NCBI GenBank assembly: GCA_019114515.1 | Contig: DXFH01000022.1 | Location: forward strand, 50,461-114,460 | Length of the DNA: 64,000 nucleotides | Reading direction: 5' to 3' | Source of the DNA: Candidatus Limosilactobacillus merdigallinarum | GTDB lineage: Bacteria > Bacillota > Bacilli > Lactobacillales > Lactobacillaceae | Shown: positions 27,318 through 40,413 of the stretch, in pieces | How the letters are laid out: each line of letters starts with the position of its first letter | How positions within the stretch are numbered: position 1 is the first letter of the stretch | Notes under the pieces: model-generated | What the model saw: only the letters and a program-made list of their open reading frames with translations | The model's database searches: none | Told to the model about the DNA's origin: nothing | Translations under genes and position numbers: made by a program

Positions 27318-27548
27318 CTAATGCCACATATTCAGAGTACCATGCAGGATCGTGAAAAATTCCGCAAAAAAACTGCCACAGGCGCTGCCAATGGCAATCG
27401 CTAATAGAACAATCAATAATCGCAATCCTTCTGGTGGGCGGCGAAAAAAGTTTTCTAAATGAAAACTGCGCAATGCTCGTAATGTCACCATGATGAATAA
27501 AAGCTGTAAAATCAGCGTTAGTATTGATTGCATCCCTTGAAACTGCAT
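27318..27548 (-). CDS. DUF1146 (YwzB) family small membrane protein
   Basis: A 76-residue protein with two transmembrane helices (QSILTLILQLLFIMVTL and LLIVLLAIAIGSACGSFF) and the charged linker RSFHLENFFRRPPEG. It matches YwzB-type DUF1146 proteins, found after the ATP synthase operon in Bacillus and lactobacilli. The function is unknown. It lies after the atp terminator and 15 bases before the MurA-like gene. Confidence 0.8.
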   Translation of the reverse strand: MQFQGMQSILTLILQLLFIMVTLRALRSFHLENFFRRPPEGLRLLIVLLAIAIGSACGSFFAEFFTILHGTLNMWH

Positions 27549-27650
27549 TGTTTGTGCCTCCTAACATAGTTATCATACCATCTTGTAAAAATTAACCAGA
27601 TAATGCCGTGTAATTTTTACCGATAGTTAATAAACAGCTCCTAAAAGCAT

Positions 27651-27693
27651 AAAAAAAGGCGCTTAGAGTTCGTCAATGCAAACTTTAAGCGCC
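27651..27693 (-). terminator. Terminator of the ATP synthase operon
   Basis: GGCGCTTAGAGTT (27658-27670) pairs with AACTTTAAGCGCC (27681-27693), with seven T following on the minus strand. Confidence 0.88.
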
Positions 27694-27736
27694 TTAAATC
27701 AGCTACATATGTAGCCAATATTAACTATCTATCCAA

Positions 27737-28168
27737 CTATTTAAGGTTTCCAGAAACACGCAGACGGTTAAGTGCTCGTGCCAAGTGAACCTGACCACGT
27801 GACAATTCATCGGGGTCATGCACCTGTTGCGCATGAGCAATCGTCTTTTCAGCACGCGATTTAGCATTCTGAGCACGCGAAACATCAATTTGTTCACGCA
27901 GTTCAGCACTGTCAGCCACCACTGTTGCCTTCTTGCCGTCAAAGCGAACATAACCACCGTTGACGGCTACTTCGGTATCGTCAGCTTGGCTGTCAGCATG
28001 TTTGAGGGTTAAGCGACCAATTGCCAGTGCCGCGATCATTGGCAGGTGGTTGGCCATAAAACCTAACTCACCATCATCCGTAGTTACCACTAACATGGTA
28101 CTAGAATCATCAAAGACCGTGCCATCTGGGGTGACAATGGTAACGTTAAAAGTTGCCGCTTCAGCCAT
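27737..28168 (-). CDS. atpC: ATP synthase epsilon subunit
   Basis: The epsilon subunit (143 residues) of the F1 stalk. It has the N-terminal beta barrel (FNVTIVTPDGTVF, MLVVTTDDGELGFMANHLPMI) and a C-terminal helical pair (ARAQNAKSRAEKTIAHA region) that can inhibit hydrolysis. ATG 28168 is chosen because GGAGGG is 7 bases upstream; the ATG at 28174 would touch the ribosome site. Last gene of the operon. Confidence 0.96.
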   Translation of the reverse strand: MAEAATFNVTIVTPDGTVFDDSSTMLVVTTDDGELGFMANHLPMIAALAIGRLTLKHADSQADDTEVAVNGGYVRFDGKKATVVADSAELREQIDVSRAQNAKSRAEKTIAHAQQVHDPDELSRGQVHLARALNRLRVSGNLK

Positions 28169-28179
28169 AGTCATCCCTC

Positions 28180-29625
<1,446 letters not shown>

Positions 29626-30558
29626 TTAATTATCTTCTGCGGTCATCCCACCAGTAATTTCGGTAATCTCAGTGGTAATGGCAGCTTGACGAGCTCGGTT
29701 ATACTGCAGCTGCAACGTGGAAATAATATCACTCGCGTTGTCAGAAGCAGACCGCATCGCGTTGGCACTGGAAGCATGTTCAGAAGTCTTCGCGTCCAAA
29801 ATAGCTCCATAAACCAAACTGTTGGCGTATTGCGGTACTAAGATGGAAATCATCTTAGTCAAATCAGGTTCCAATTCATATTCGGATTCAATCTCACTGG
29901 TGACCTTTTCGTCATTATGGTCTTCTAATGACTCAGCAGAAAGGGGCAAGAATTGTTCCGCCCGTTCGTGAGAAATAATCCGGTTAACGTAATGACTGTA
30001 TGAAACATACAGTTGATCATAAACCTTGTCCCGATATAACTGCACGGCCTTGCGGACAATTCCCCTTACTTCAGCGTAAGTAGGCACGTCGCTAATGCCT
30101 GTGTATTCGTAAACAATGTTCATACCACGTTTTTTAAAGAATTCGCTCCCGTTTTTACCAATGGTGAGAAAAACCGTGTTATCAGCATTTAGGTGCTTTT
30201 TTTGCATCAAATCCATCGTGGCCTTAATGACATTACTATTATAACTGCCAACTAAACCCCGATCGGATGTGATTACCAAGATCCCAACCTTCTTAACTTC
30301 ACGCTGCGCAAAAAGGCTGCTAATGTGCTCGTCAATCTTGGAGTCTTCATCATTTTGTTCACGCAATTGCGCAATGTGAGACTTAACCAGACTGGCTAAG
30401 ATAGCACGAACTTGGTCCTCATATGCTTGATAAGTTTTGGTGTGATGTTGAACCTGGTTCAATTTGGCCGTAGATACCATTTGCATGGCAGTTGTAATCT
30501 GCCGTGTACTGCGTGTCGACTCTAATTTCCGCTTAACAGCAGCTAAAGAAGCTGGCAC
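29626..30558 (-). CDS. atpG: ATP synthase gamma subunit
   Basis: Central rotor subunit (310 residues) with the N-terminal helix SLAAVKRKLESTRSTRQIT, ITSDRGLVGSYNSNV and the C-terminal NRARQAAITTEITEI. A long insertion region around ESLEDHNDEKVTSEIESEYE is typical of lactobacilli. It lies between atpA and atpD, as in all F-type operons. Confidence 0.97.
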   Translation of the reverse strand: MPASLAAVKRKLESTRSTRQITTAMQMVSTAKLNQVQHHTKTYQAYEDQVRAILASLVKSHIAQLREQNDEDSKIDEHISSLFAQREVKKVGILVITSDRGLVGSYNSNVIKATMDLMQKKHLNADNTVFLTIGKNGSEFFKKRGMNIVYEYTGISDVPTYAEVRGIVRKAVQLYRDKVYDQLYVSYSHYVNRIISHERAEQFLPLSAESLEDHNDEKVTSEIESEYELEPDLTKMISILVPQYANSLVYGAILDAKTSEHASSANAMRSASDNASDIISTLQLQYNRARQAAITTEITEITGGMTAEDN

Positions 30559-30590
30559 TATATCTCACCGTCCTTTCTACAGGTTCAAAC

Positions 30591-32192
<1,602 letters not shown>

Positions 32193-32738
32193 CTAATTAT
32201 TAACAAGCAAGCGGCGCATTTCCTGCAATTTGGTGCGGACACTGCCATCCAGAGTTTGACCCCCAACATGCACAATGGCTCCACCAATGATTGAAGGATC
32301 CACCTTTTCGTCTAAAACCACTTCGTTGGCGTCAAAACGCTTAGCCAGTGCTTCAGACATATCTTTACGTCGTTTTTCATCAAGTTGCACGGCTGTGACA
32401 ACCACAGCATGAATTCGCTTGATCAAAGCATCATACTGTTCCTCAAACTCATCAATGATTGCAACCATGTCATTAATCCGACCATAATCAAAGACCATCT
32501 GAATTAAGTTAGCAACGTACTTGGAGGCACCTTGCTTTAAATCCTTAATCAGTTCTTTTTTCTGGTCAACAGATAAACTGGTTCCGTTCAGAGCCGAAAG
32601 CAGTGCGGGATTATCTTTAAAAACATCCCGTAAGCTGTTGAGTTCTTGATAGGTTTGCGCTAATTGGTCGTCTGCTTGGACAAGTTCAATCAAAGCCTTC
32701 GCATAACGCCCTGCAACCGTTTTTTGATCAAGACTCAT
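32193..32738 (-). CDS. atpH: ATP synthase delta subunit
   Basis: OSCP/delta (181 residues) connects F1 to the b-subunit stator. Motifs: VAGRYAKALIELVQADD at the start, then VVTAVQLDEKRRKDMSEAL and GGAIVHVGGQTLDGSVRTKL in the C-terminal domain. Its start overlaps the end of atpF by 11 bases. Confidence 0.96.
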   Translation of the reverse strand: MSLDQKTVAGRYAKALIELVQADDQLAQTYQELNSLRDVFKDNPALLSALNGTSLSVDQKKELIKDLKQGASKYVANLIQMVFDYGRINDMVAIIDEFEEQYDALIKRIHAVVVTAVQLDEKRRKDMSEALAKRFDANEVVLDEKVDPSIIGGAIVHVGGQTLDGSVRTKLQEMRRLLVNN

Positions 32739-33237
32739 GTTTTACCAGCCCTTCAATATAGGAATCTATTAACTCTTGTTGATCATCAGCATTTAATTGC
32801 TTCTTGATCAGCTTCGACGCAATCTCAATCGATAGGTTTGCAACGTCATCTTTAGCACCCTTCAGTGCATCTTGACGTGCTTGTTCAGCGTCACGTTGTG
32901 CTTGTTCTTGAATAGTACGAGCATCATTATGAGCATCATCAATAATCTGACTGCGCAAATTTTGACCGTTCTTCCGTGCGTCGTCAACGATCTTCGTGGC
33001 TTCTTCCTTAGAGACCTTCAGTTCTTCTTGACGTTGAGCAGCCAGCTTGGCAGCTTCCTTGCGGTTATTCGTAGCATCGTCAATATCATTGGCAATCTTA
33101 TCGGCCCGCTTTTTCATCATTTGCGTTACAGGATTCCAGGCAAAGTGCCATACCAATAATGCCATGATGATGAATGAAATCAGGTAAAAGAGCATATCAC
33201 CCATGTACAGCTGATTAGATTGTGCAAGAACTTGCAT
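32728..33237 (-). CDS. atpF: ATP synthase b subunit
   Basis: Peripheral stalk subunit (169 residues) with one N-terminal membrane helix (LFYLISFIIMALLVWHFAW) and a long charged coiled coil (KKRADKIANDIDDATNNRKE onwards). ATG 33237 is preferred over the adjacent TTG at 33240 because GGAGG is 9 bases upstream. Confidence 0.96.
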   Translation of the reverse strand: MQVLAQSNQLYMGDMLFYLISFIIMALLVWHFAWNPVTQMMKKRADKIANDIDDATNNRKEAAKLAAQRQEELKVSKEEATKIVDDARKNGQNLRSQIIDDAHNDARTIQEQAQRDAEQARQDALKGAKDDVANLSIEIASKLIKKQLNADDQQELIDSYIEGLVKHES

Positions 33238-33274
33238 CAATTGACACCTCCTTTCCTATTCTAAAGATTGTTGA

Positions 33275-33487
33275 CTAACGGTTCATAACCATGAAGGCAA
33301 CAACGATCGCCAGAATAGGAACGGCTTCAATCAGACCAACACCGATAAACATGGTGGTCCGTAATTGACTAGCAATTTGTGGCTGACGTGCCATTGAATC
33401 AATAGTGTGTGAAATAACTAAACCGTTACCATAACCAGCAGCAAGCGCAGCAGCAGCAGCGGCAATACCAGCAGCAATTGTACCCAT
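33275..33487 (-). CDS. atpE: ATP synthase c subunit
   Basis: Ring subunit (70 residues) with two helices: [21 protein letters not shown] and a second one with [19 protein letters not shown], where the proton-carrying residue is Glu (about 54). The pattern fits a proton, not sodium, site. Confidence 0.97.
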   Translation of the reverse strand: MGTIAAGIAAAAAALAAGYGNGLVISHTIDSMARQPQIASQLRTTMFIGVGLIEAVPILAIVVAFMVMNR

Positions 33488-33512
33488 TTTGAATTCCTCC
33501 TAAATTATGTGG

Positions 33513-34223
33513 CTAATCTCCATAAACTTTCCTAGAGATATAAACCATGGTTAATGTTACAAAGACATAAGCTTGAATAGCCCCGATGAATACTGAAAAT
33601 CCTTGCCAAATCATTTCGATTGGCAATGCGACAATCATTGTCACCCAGCCATGCGAGAAGGCCAATTGGCCAACCAGGCCTAACAGCAGTTCACCGGCAT
33701 AAATGTTACCGAAAATACGTAAACCAAGTGTCAGGAAGTTAGAGCATTCTTCAATGATGTTGACTGGCAGCATCAAAGCACTCGGGGAAACTAATTCCTC
33801 TAGATAACCCTTTAGTCCCTTAAACATGACACCAGAGTAGTGACTCAAAGTCAGAACCATGCAGGAAAACGTCAGGGTAACAATCGGGTCAGCAGTTGAA
33901 CTTCTAATCAATTCATGTCCATTCCAGCCTACTTGCAAGAACAAGCCCAACTGGTTTGAGATGAATATAAAGACGAACAGAATAAATGCAAAGTAGCTAT
34001 ATACGCCAGCAGCATCTTCGGTCATTTGTGCCCGCACGATACTGTTAGTAAAATCAATAATCCATTCCATTACGTTTTGTCCGCCCTTCGGCTTCATCTG
34101 GATATGACGTGACAGTCCAAACAAGAAGAAGAACACAATCAGCATGATCAACGTACCTGATAAAATGTTCGTGATATTAAAAGTCAGACCGCCAAGATTA
34201 AAAGTGTACGCATCACCACCCAT
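33513..34223 (-). CDS. atpB: ATP synthase a subunit
   Basis: Membrane channel subunit (236 residues) with about five helices. The essential arginine is in [18 protein letters not shown] and the last helix holds [16 protein letters not shown]. It is the first gene of the operon; no atpI-like gene precedes it. The leader carries a long hairpin. Confidence 0.96.
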   Translation of the reverse strand: MGGDAYTFNLGGLTFNITNILSGTLIMLIVFFFLFGLSRHIQMKPKGGQNVMEWIIDFTNSIVRAQMTEDAAGVYSYFAFILFVFIFISNQLGLFLQVGWNGHELIRSSTADPIVTLTFSCMVLTLSHYSGVMFKGLKGYLEELVSPSALMLPVNIIEECSNFLTLGLRIFGNIYAGELLLGLVGQLAFSHGWVTMIVALPIEMIWQGFSVFIGAIQAYVFVTLTMVYISRKVYGD

Positions 34224-34255
34224 TCATATCTCACCTCTTTCCTTATAACAAATAG

Positions 34256-34300
34256 GGTCTGTAAACTTGAGTCAAGTTTCACTTACTCAAATTACAGACC
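34256..34300 (-). promoter_or_regulatory. Hairpin in the atp operon 5' leader
   Basis: GGTCTGTAAACTTGAGT (34256-34272) can pair with ACTCAAATTACAGACC (34285-34300), a 16-bp nearly perfect stem in the untranslated leader, without a T-run. It may stabilise the transcript. Confidence 0.6.
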
Positions 34301-34302
34301 TA

Positions 34303-34331
34303 AATATATCATCTTTACAAGCAAATATCAA
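34303..34331 (-). promoter_or_regulatory. Promoter of the ATP synthase operon
   Basis: TTGATA (complement of 34326-34331), 17-bp spacer, TATATT (complement of 34303-34308) on the minus strand. Confidence 0.65.
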
Positions 34332-34434
34332 AAGCAGTTAAAACGCTATCATGCTTCTGATCATTGCTAATAAGACATCTAATCAACAAATCTTTAAATT
34401 TTAATTTATCTCTAATCGCTTTCTAAGTAAGTTT

Positions 34435-35700
34435 TTATTCATTTCCTGCTTTTTGTGGCAAAACCAGGTTCAAAATCACACCAAGAACTGCAGCTACGGC
34501 CAAGCCGGAGAACTGATATTGGCCTAACTGCAAGTAGGCGTTACCGATACCAATGACCAGGATAACTGATGAGATCATCAGGTTGCGTTTCTTATTAAAG
34601 TCGATCTTGTTTTCAACCATCACCCGCATGCCACTGGAGGCAATAACCCCGAATAAAAGGAACGAAATACCGCCAATGACCGGTAATGGAATAGATTCAA
34701 TCAATGCGCTCAATTTGCCAATAAATGCGAAGAATATTGCAAAAAGTGCCGCTCCCATCAGGACATAAACACTGTGAACCCGAGTAATTGCTAAGACACC
34801 AATGTTTTCACCATAACTAGTTACCGGAGGGCCCCCAACGAAGCCAGCGATAATTGATGCCGTACCATCACCAGCTAAAGTGTGGTTCAGACCTGGATCC
34901 TTGAAGAAGTTGCGATCGGTCAATTCGTTTAAGACCATAATGTGACCCATGTGCTCAGTCATCGTAACAAACGCGATTGGCGCCATACTGAAGATCGCTC
35001 CCCAGTATACCTTTGGATGATAAGTTACAAATGGTACTTGGAAGTCTGGCAAACTAAACCAATGTGCACTCATTACGGGGCCAAAGTCAACGATGCCAAA
35101 CAAGCAGGCAATCACGTAGCCGCACACAATACCAAGCAAAATTGGCACCAGACCCAAAAAGCCTTTCAGATACATATTGAAGACAATCGTAATCAATAGC
35201 GTCAGCATCGCCACTGCAAAGTAGCGCAGATCATAATGTGATCCGTTCATCGTGGCATCTTTAGCCGCTGTACCAGCTAAAGACAAACCAATTACCATGA
35301 CAATTGGTCCGACAACGATTGGTGGCAGTACCCGGTCAATCCAACTGGAACCGATCATAGTAACAATCAGTGACACAATCAGATAAACACAGCCGACAGC
35401 CACCGTACCTTGTGAAATGCCCGGATAACCAGTCGATTTCATCAAGGCCATCATTGGAACCACGAATGAGAAACTCGATCCCATGTATGCGGGAATCTTA
35501 TGTTTCGTGATCAATAAATACATCAATGTGCCCACACCGGAACTAAACAGAGCAATGCCAGGATTTAAACCGACCAAAATCGGTACCAGCACTGTTGACC
35601 CAAACATCGAGAACATATGCTGCAACGATAAACCGAGCCATTGTCCCAAACGGGGCCGTTCGTCAACGTCCAGCACTACGTCCGATCGTTTCTTTGACAT
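34435..35700 (-). CDS. uraA: Uracil permease (NCS2 family)
   Basis: A proton/uracil symporter of 421 residues with about 14 membrane segments. It starts at ATG 35700 (GAAAGGATGG upstream); the 16 extra codons upstream are in the attenuator. Motifs: VDERPRLGQWLGLSLQHMF, SFSFVVPMMAL, the substrate-site region FVTMTEHMGHIMVLN and GFVGGPPVTSYGENIG. It is preceded by a PyrR-type attenuator, so expression should fall when UMP is abundant, and is on the same strand as upp, which salvages the imported uracil. Confidence 0.95.
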   Translation of the reverse strand: MSKKRSDVVLDVDERPRLGQWLGLSLQHMFSMFGSTVLVPILVGLNPGIALFSSGVGTLMYLLITKHKIPAYMGSSFSFVVPMMALMKSTGYPGISQGTVAVGCVYLIVSLIVTMIGSSWIDRVLPPIVVGPIVMVIGLSLAGTAAKDATMNGSHYDLRYFAVAMLTLLITIVFNMYLKGFLGLVPILLGIVCGYVIACLFGIVDFGPVMSAHWFSLPDFQVPFVTYHPKVYWGAIFSMAPIAFVTMTEHMGHIMVLNELTDRNFFKDPGLNHTLAGDGTASIIAGFVGGPPVTSYGENIGVLAITRVHSVYVLMGAALFAIFFAFIGKLSALIESIPLPVIGGISFLLFGVIASSGMRVMVENKIDFNKKRNLMISSVILVIGIGNAYLQLGQYQFSGLAVAAVLGVILNLVLPQKAGNE

Positions 35701-35719
35701 AAACTTACCATCCTTTCGC

Positions 35720-35830
35720 AAAAAAGCCCTTGGATCCACTGGACCCAAGGACTTTTGTAAAGGACGGACTCCGCCCCGTATTTCATCTTTGGGGCCTCTC
35801 TGGACCCGATTAAAGACTCAAGTTATTCGA
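35720..35830 (-). promoter_or_regulatory. PyrR-binding attenuator upstream of the uracil permease
   Basis: On the minus strand GGGTCCAGAGAGGCCCC (complement of 35791-35807) is the PyrR-recognised loop (TCCAGAGAGGC) and is followed by a terminator AGTCCTTGGGTCC/GGATCCAAGGGCT with six T (35720-35754). UMP-bound PyrR stabilises the binding loop and favours termination. Confidence 0.92.
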
Positions 35831-35838
35831 CTGTGACT

Positions 35839-35867
35839 ACTCTACTGTTTTTCGGAATGCTTGTCAA
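35839..35867 (-). promoter_or_regulatory. Promoter of the uracil permease transcript
   Basis: TTGACA (complement of 35862-35867), 17 bp, TAGAGT (complement of 35839-35844), lying in the end of the upstream YibF-like gene. Confidence 0.75.
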
Positions 35868-36624
35868 GGTGTTTACGGAAATGATACACGCATAGCAATG
35901 TGGCAGAGGGAACCGTTAACACAACACCAATGAACGAAATTAAAACTGTAATCATTTCGGCCACAAAAATACGGTTATTGACGATTGTGCCAAACGAATA
36001 ATCCAGGCCGACAAACCATACCAATAATGCTAAAAGGCCCCCAAAGAAGCCAAAGAAGAGCGTGTTTAAGGTAGTCCCGATAATTTGCTTGCCAATCGTA
36101 AAACCGCCATTGAGCAGTGATATAAGGCTCTGCGTAGTATCCGAACGCATCATGGCAAAAACACCAGTAGCAATTGCCATTGCTGCCTCTGCAATCGCCC
36201 CAAGCACGCTTAGCATGGTAACCATTGTCGCGATTTTAGCATAGCTAATGCCAATCAAAACGGACATACCTTCCAGTTCCCCGCTATCCTCATTAGCAAA
36301 ACCTGGAACCTGAGCAAAATGTTCCACCACGATTACCAATACAAACAAACAAATAAAGATCACCAAGGCAGAAATAAATGCCGCCTGGGCCACTTCTAAT
36401 TCGTTAGTTCCCATATAAATCGTAACCGCCAGAATACAGACGCTAAAGACTAATGTGACTGGTAGTGGCGGAACATGAAAATCGACTAAAATCAAAGCCA
36501 AGAAGAAAAGGCCAAAGTTCACTAATAAGCTGAGAAAGGAAATCCAACCTTGGCGTTTGCCCACAGAAAGCATTGCAATCAAGAGAAAAATTCCTAATAA
36601 ACTAATCGTGGACATACTAGTCAC
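35842..36624 (-). CDS. YibE/F family membrane protein (shorter, second gene of pair)
   Basis: A 260-residue polytopic protein (about six to seven membrane helices) of the YibE/F family, whose activity is unknown. The typical GAIAEAAMAIATGVFAM region with an acidic residue in the membrane and the IGKQIIGTTLNTLFFGFFGG block are visible. Its start overlaps the end of the longer partner by 8 bases, so both are translated together and may form a complex. Confidence 0.82.
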   Translation of the reverse strand: MTSMSTISLLGIFLLIAMLSVGKRQGWISFLSLLVNFGLFFLALILVDFHVPPLPVTLVFSVCILAVTIYMGTNELEVAQAAFISALVIFICLFVLVIVVEHFAQVPGFANEDSGELEGMSVLIGISYAKIATMVTMLSVLGAIAEAAMAIATGVFAMMRSDTTQSLISLLNGGFTIGKQIIGTTLNTLFFGFFGGLLALLVWFVGLDYSFGTIVNNRIFVAEMITVLISFIGVVLTVPSATLLCVYHFRKHLDKHSEKQ

Positions 36625-37729
36625 CCCTTCCCAACAGGTATGCTGCTAATCCACTAATGAGCGGTACGTTAATTACAATGCCGATACCAGCTGCTAGGCT
36701 TTGCACCATTCCTAGACACATGCTCATGTCAAAGGTATATCCCCAGGAATTGCCATTCTTTAAGTAAAGCAACGCACAAGTAAACGTGCTGGCAAAAAAA
36801 ATCAATAGCAAAACATTGATCAGCGGTCCCATGACGGACTTACCAACCTGCATACCTGCTTTAAACAGTTTAGAAAAGTCGGCGGCTTGGTCAACCCTTT
36901 TTAATTCAAAAATGGTGGCTACCACGTCGCTGCTTTCATCCATCACTGCTCCTAGTGAACCAAGCAGGATTTCAGCAATAAATAACGTCCGCGGGTTTTG
37001 AGTCACGTACTGCATGGACTCATAGTAGATGCCCTTTTGGTTCGTCCACATCATGGCCAACAAACAAATGCCCAATGAAACAAAGGTAGCTAACAGAGTA
37101 ACAATTATGGCAACCATGGATTGCAAATTGGCCCCAAATACCAATAATAACGTCACTACCGTAAAAATGACCGCCAAGATACTGAATATCAATACCACAT
37201 GGCTGGCCTGCAAACTGAGGTCGATGCTAATAGCACCCAGTAAAAGGCCAAAGTTGATAACGACCGACAGTGCCGCCCGAGCTCCTGCAGAACCCAGCAG
37301 CAAAATTAATAATGAGAGCGCTAGCCATAGCAGAAACACTAGTATCGTATCCCGCTTCAAACCATTCATACTGGCTGACCAGCCATGCCGTCCATGATTA
37401 ATTTGAGTTAAAAAGCCTTCCTGACCAACCCGGTAATGCTGATCTAACGCCCCTGATTTGGAATAACGATTATTTACTGTGACGATTTTTCCTTGATAAA
37501 GGCCGTTCATTACTTTAACCGTCAATCTTTGTGTCATCTGATAATCAACATTTTTAAATTCATCGGTGGTTTTACGACGACTAGTTTCATGAACTGTGAT
37601 CACCCGGCCAATTGGTTGTCGATATAAAGACTGGTCATGACTCACGAAGAACATTAGAAAAACGCCAGCAATCACCAGAAAGATCGCTAGCAGAAATTTT
37701 TGTCGGTGATCTACCCACAATTGTCTCAT
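36617..37729 (-). CDS. YibE/F family membrane protein (longer, first gene of pair)
   Basis: A 370-residue protein with one N-terminal membrane segment, an extracellular beta-rich domain of about 100 residues (GRVITVHETSRRKTTDEF to VGQEGFLTQ), then seven or so helices with LLGSLGAVMDESSDVVATIFEL and GKSVMGPLINVLLL. Same family as the following gene; the pair is common in lactobacilli. No substrate is known. Confidence 0.82.
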   Translation of the reverse strand: MRQLWVDHRQKFLLAIFLVIAGVFLMFFVSHDQSLYRQPIGRVITVHETSRRKTTDEFKNVDYQMTQRLTVKVMNGLYQGKIVTVNNRYSKSGALDQHYRVGQEGFLTQINHGRHGWSASMNGLKRDTILVFLLWLALSLLILLLGSAGARAALSVVINFGLLLGAISIDLSLQASHVVLIFSILAVIFTVVTLLLVFGANLQSMVAIIVTLLATFVSLGICLLAMMWTNQKGIYYESMQYVTQNPRTLFIAEILLGSLGAVMDESSDVVATIFELKRVDQAADFSKLFKAGMQVGKSVMGPLINVLLLIFFASTFTCALLYLKNGNSWGYTFDMSMCLGMVQSLAAGIGIVINVPLISGLAAYLLGRGD

Positions 37730-37753
37730 TGCAATTTCTCCTACTGAATTAAG

Positions 37754-37787
37754 AAAAAGCCCCCGTCCCCAATAACCGGACGGAGGC
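37754..37787 (-). terminator. Terminator of upp
   Basis: GCCCCCGTCC (37759-37768) pairs with GGACGGAGGC (37778-37787), with a T-run on the minus strand. Confidence 0.88.
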
Positions 37788-37807
37788 TAATTAAATTAAG
37801 TTAAAAA

Positions 37808-38443
37808 CTACTTAGTACCAAAGAGACGGTCACCAGCATCACCCAAGCCCGGAACGATGTAGCCATTTTCATTCAAGTGGTCATCCAAAGCACAGGTGTA
37901 GATATCAACATCTGGATAAGTGGACCGTACTGCCTTAACACCTTCTGGAGCGGCAACCAAGCAAGCAAATTTCATGTTCTTTTCCTTGCAGCCGCGCTTC
38001 TTTAAGGCGCCAATCGCATCAATGGCAGAACCACCAGTGGCCAGCATTGGGTCAACAATGAACAGCTGCCGTTCCGTGATGTCGTTTGGCAGCTTTACAA
38101 AGTATTCATGTGGCTTCAGTGTCTTTTCGTCACGATACATCCCAATGAAGCCAATCTTAGCAGCTGGAATGAGTTCAGTCATACCATCAACCATACCTAA
38201 GCCTGCTCGTAGGATTGGTACGATGGCAACTTTCTTACCAGCCAATTCTTTTTGCGTAGTCTTAGCAATTGGAGTCTCAACTTCAACGTCCTTCAGTGGC
38301 ATTGAACGGGAAACTTCATATGCCATCAATGAGGCTATCTCTCGAACAGTCTCCCGAAATGCCTTTGTTCCAACATTCTTGTCCCGAATCATCGTCAACT
38401 TATGCTGAATCAATGGATGGTCTAAGACTTCAAATTTTGCCAT
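37808..38443 (-). CDS. upp: Uracil phosphoribosyltransferase
   Basis: Converts uracil and PRPP to UMP (211 residues, type I PRTase). Starts at ATG 38443 (AAAGGAG upstream); the 32 upstream codons overlap the sua5 end and are not used. The PRPP loop is [16 protein letters not shown] and the uracil site is [25 protein letters not shown]. It is downstream of sua5 and upstream of the uracil permease, separated from it by two YibE/F genes. Confidence 0.96.
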   Translation of the reverse strand: MAKFEVLDHPLIQHKLTMIRDKNVGTKAFRETVREIASLMAYEVSRSMPLKDVEVETPIAKTTQKELAGKKVAIVPILRAGLGMVDGMTELIPAAKIGFIGMYRDEKTLKPHEYFVKLPNDITERQLFIVDPMLATGGSAIDAIGALKKRGCKEKNMKFACLVAAPEGVKAVRSTYPDVDIYTCALDDHLNENGYIVPGLGDAGDRLFGTK

Positions 38444-38529
38444 GATGCAAACACTCCTTTTTGATTTCTCAACCATTGTACCAAAAAGGAGAACGATTGA
38501 CCGATTTAATTTGAAAAAATGCGGTTTTT

Positions 38530-39552
38530 TTACTGACAATCACTAAAGTGCATACCGCCTGCTGACTTATTCAGACGGTTCATGTATGCCACCCCAAGTC
38601 CTTGGTTCGGGAAGGCCTGCGTAACAATCGCTTTGATTCGGGGTTCCGTATCAAAGTGCCGCAAGCCGTCAAACAGGTCCGCACTGGCACTATAAACATT
38701 AGTACCTAAGCTAAATGGTTCTGCATTCTCAGGAAAGTCATATTGATTTAAAACATCCGCCGTTGCCATGACGCCGACTGGGTAATCAAGACTCTTGATC
38801 CAATCAAAAACGGTCTGCCAATCTTCGCTACTGTCTACGATATATACCTGAGCTGATGGTGCATAATGCTTGTACTTCATCCCAGGAGCCTTGGGGATTT
38901 CATCCTTGCCTACATGGTGATGATTATTTTCAATACTGCCAATTACACTTTCAATATCTTCTTTGGTCACCGCGCCTGGCCGTAAAATGGTTGGCTGGTC
39001 GGTCGACATATCTAAGACCGTGGATTCAATCCCCACTTGTGTTGGTCCGTCATCCAAAATGCCTTTAATCTTGCCATGGAGGTCATGATAAACGTGCTGG
39101 GCAGTCGTCGGGCTCGGCTTACCCGAAGTATTAGCAGATGGTCCAACCATTGGCACCCCCGCACGCCGGATTAATTCAATCGTGGCTTGATTGTTAGGAA
39201 AACGGAAAGCCACCGTCGAGAGGCCACCAGTAACCGTCTTGGATAACGAACCCGGCTTAATCTTTAAAATAATCGTGAGTGATCCTGGCCAGAAATGCTT
39301 CATCAATTTCCAGGCCTTGTCCGGAATCTCAGCCGCGTATTTCTCCACCATGTCAATGGAAGCAACATGCACAATTAATGGATTGTCGCTTGGGCGTCCC
39401 TTAGCTGCATATACTTGCTTCACCGCTTCCTCATTGGTTGCATCCGCACCTAAGCCATAAACTGTTTCAGTGGGAAAGGCCACTAATTGACCGTCTTGCA
39501 GGTCTTTTGCAGCGGCATCAATTTCTTGAAAATGATAAATTTTAGTGTCCAT
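38530..39552 (-). CDS. Threonylcarbamoyl-AMP synthase, Sua5 type
   Basis: Makes L-threonylcarbamoyladenylate for the t6A37 modification of tRNAs. The YrdC domain (about 1-205) has [26 protein letters not shown] and [17 protein letters not shown]; the extra C-terminal Sua5 domain (about 220-340) gives the long form of 340 residues. It overlaps no neighbour and lies 12 bases after prmC in the tdk-prfA-prmC cluster. Confidence 0.93.
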   Translation of the reverse strand: MDTKIYHFQEIDAAAKDLQDGQLVAFPTETVYGLGADATNEEAVKQVYAAKGRPSDNPLIVHVASIDMVEKYAAEIPDKAWKLMKHFWPGSLTIILKIKPGSLSKTVTGGLSTVAFRFPNNQATIELIRRAGVPMVGPSANTSGKPSPTTAQHVYHDLHGKIKGILDDGPTQVGIESTVLDMSTDQPTILRPGAVTKEDIESVIGSIENNHHHVGKDEIPKAPGMKYKHYAPSAQVYIVDSSEDWQTVFDWIKSLDYPVGVMATADVLNQYDFPENAEPFSLGTNVYSASADLFDGLRHFDTEPRIKAIVTQAFPNQGLGVAYMNRLNKSAGGMHFSDCQ

Positions 39553-39564
39553 TAAAGATTCCTC

Positions 39565-40413
39565 CTAATGAAAGTTCCATGCCCGAATCATTCGCATCTT
39601 GTCAGCTTCATCATGCCGTGTCTCAATCGCGGCGTGGGGATTGAGTCGATGTAACAGTTCTTGGATCGTTTGCTCTTGGTCATAACCCGTTTCACCAAAT
39701 AACTGCCCATGCGCTGTTAAATGGCGGGCTGCCTCTGCAAACAGCCGGTGATAAAAGCCGAGACCGTTCTCTGAAGCAAAGAGCGCCAGTGGTGGTTCAT
39801 ACTTCAAAACGGCTGCATCCATTTGGTTAACTGCACTCGGCGATACATATGGAGGGTTGGTGACAATAATATCAAAATGCTGGTTAATTAATGACGAAAA
39901 CAGGTCGCTTTCCACAACATTCAGGTTCGTACCGTGGAGCCGCTGATTTGCTTGGGCTACCCGCAGAGCCGCCTGTGAAATATCACTTAATGTTACCTGC
40001 CAATTTGGCCGTTCCAAAGCTAACGTAATCCCAATTACCCCGCTGCCAGTACCTAAATCTAATACTTTTAAAGGTTGCTCAGTGGGCATCTCCTTTAACA
40101 CCCATTCAACTAGGTCTTCAGTCTCTGGTTCAGGAATCAAGACGTCTGGGCTAATGACAAAAGTACGTCCGAAAAAAGGTGATTTCCCTACGATATACTG
40201 CACCGGTTCGTCATCAGCCACCCGGTCAATTGCCCGACAAAATCGTTTCTGTTCATCGGCTGGCATCGGATCCCGGTGGTGCAATAGCAATGCAGTTGTA
40301 TCCCAGCCGTGCAGCATTTTCAACAGAAACTCTGGAGCATAGGGGTCTTTTCCTTTACTTTGCAAATAATCGGCTGCCCAGCGTTGTGCTTGCAGGTAGT
40401 TCCAATTATTCAT
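39565..40413 (-). CDS. prmC: Release factor glutamine methyltransferase
   Basis: Methylates the GGQ glutamine of release factors using SAM. The catalytic NPPY is in [12 protein letters not shown] and the SAM motif is [21 protein letters not shown] 40413 gives 282 residues and overlaps the end of prfA by 8 bases, with GGAGC upstream; an ORF start at 40452 lies fully within prfA and is rejected. Its target is the product of the preceding gene. Confidence 0.94.
   Translation of the reverse strand: MNNWNYLQAQRWAADYLQSKGKDPYAPEFLLKMLHGWDTTALLLHHRDPMPADEQKRFCRAIDRVADDEPVQYIVGKSPFFGRTFVISPDVLIPEPETEDLVEWVLKEMPTEQPLKVLDLGTGSGVIGITLALERPNWQVTLSDISQAALRVAQANQRLHGTNLNVVESDLFSSLINQHFDIIVTNPPYVSPSAVNQMDAAVLKYEPPLALFASENGLGFYHRLFAEAARHLTAHGQLFGETGYDQEQTIQELLHRLNPHAAIETRHDEADKMRMIRAWNFH

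Noticed and set aside
27295..27576. Minus-strand frame of 93 codons over the DUF1146 gene
   Set aside because: It is in a different frame from the YwzB-like gene, which has two clear membrane helices; the longer frame has none of the family features.
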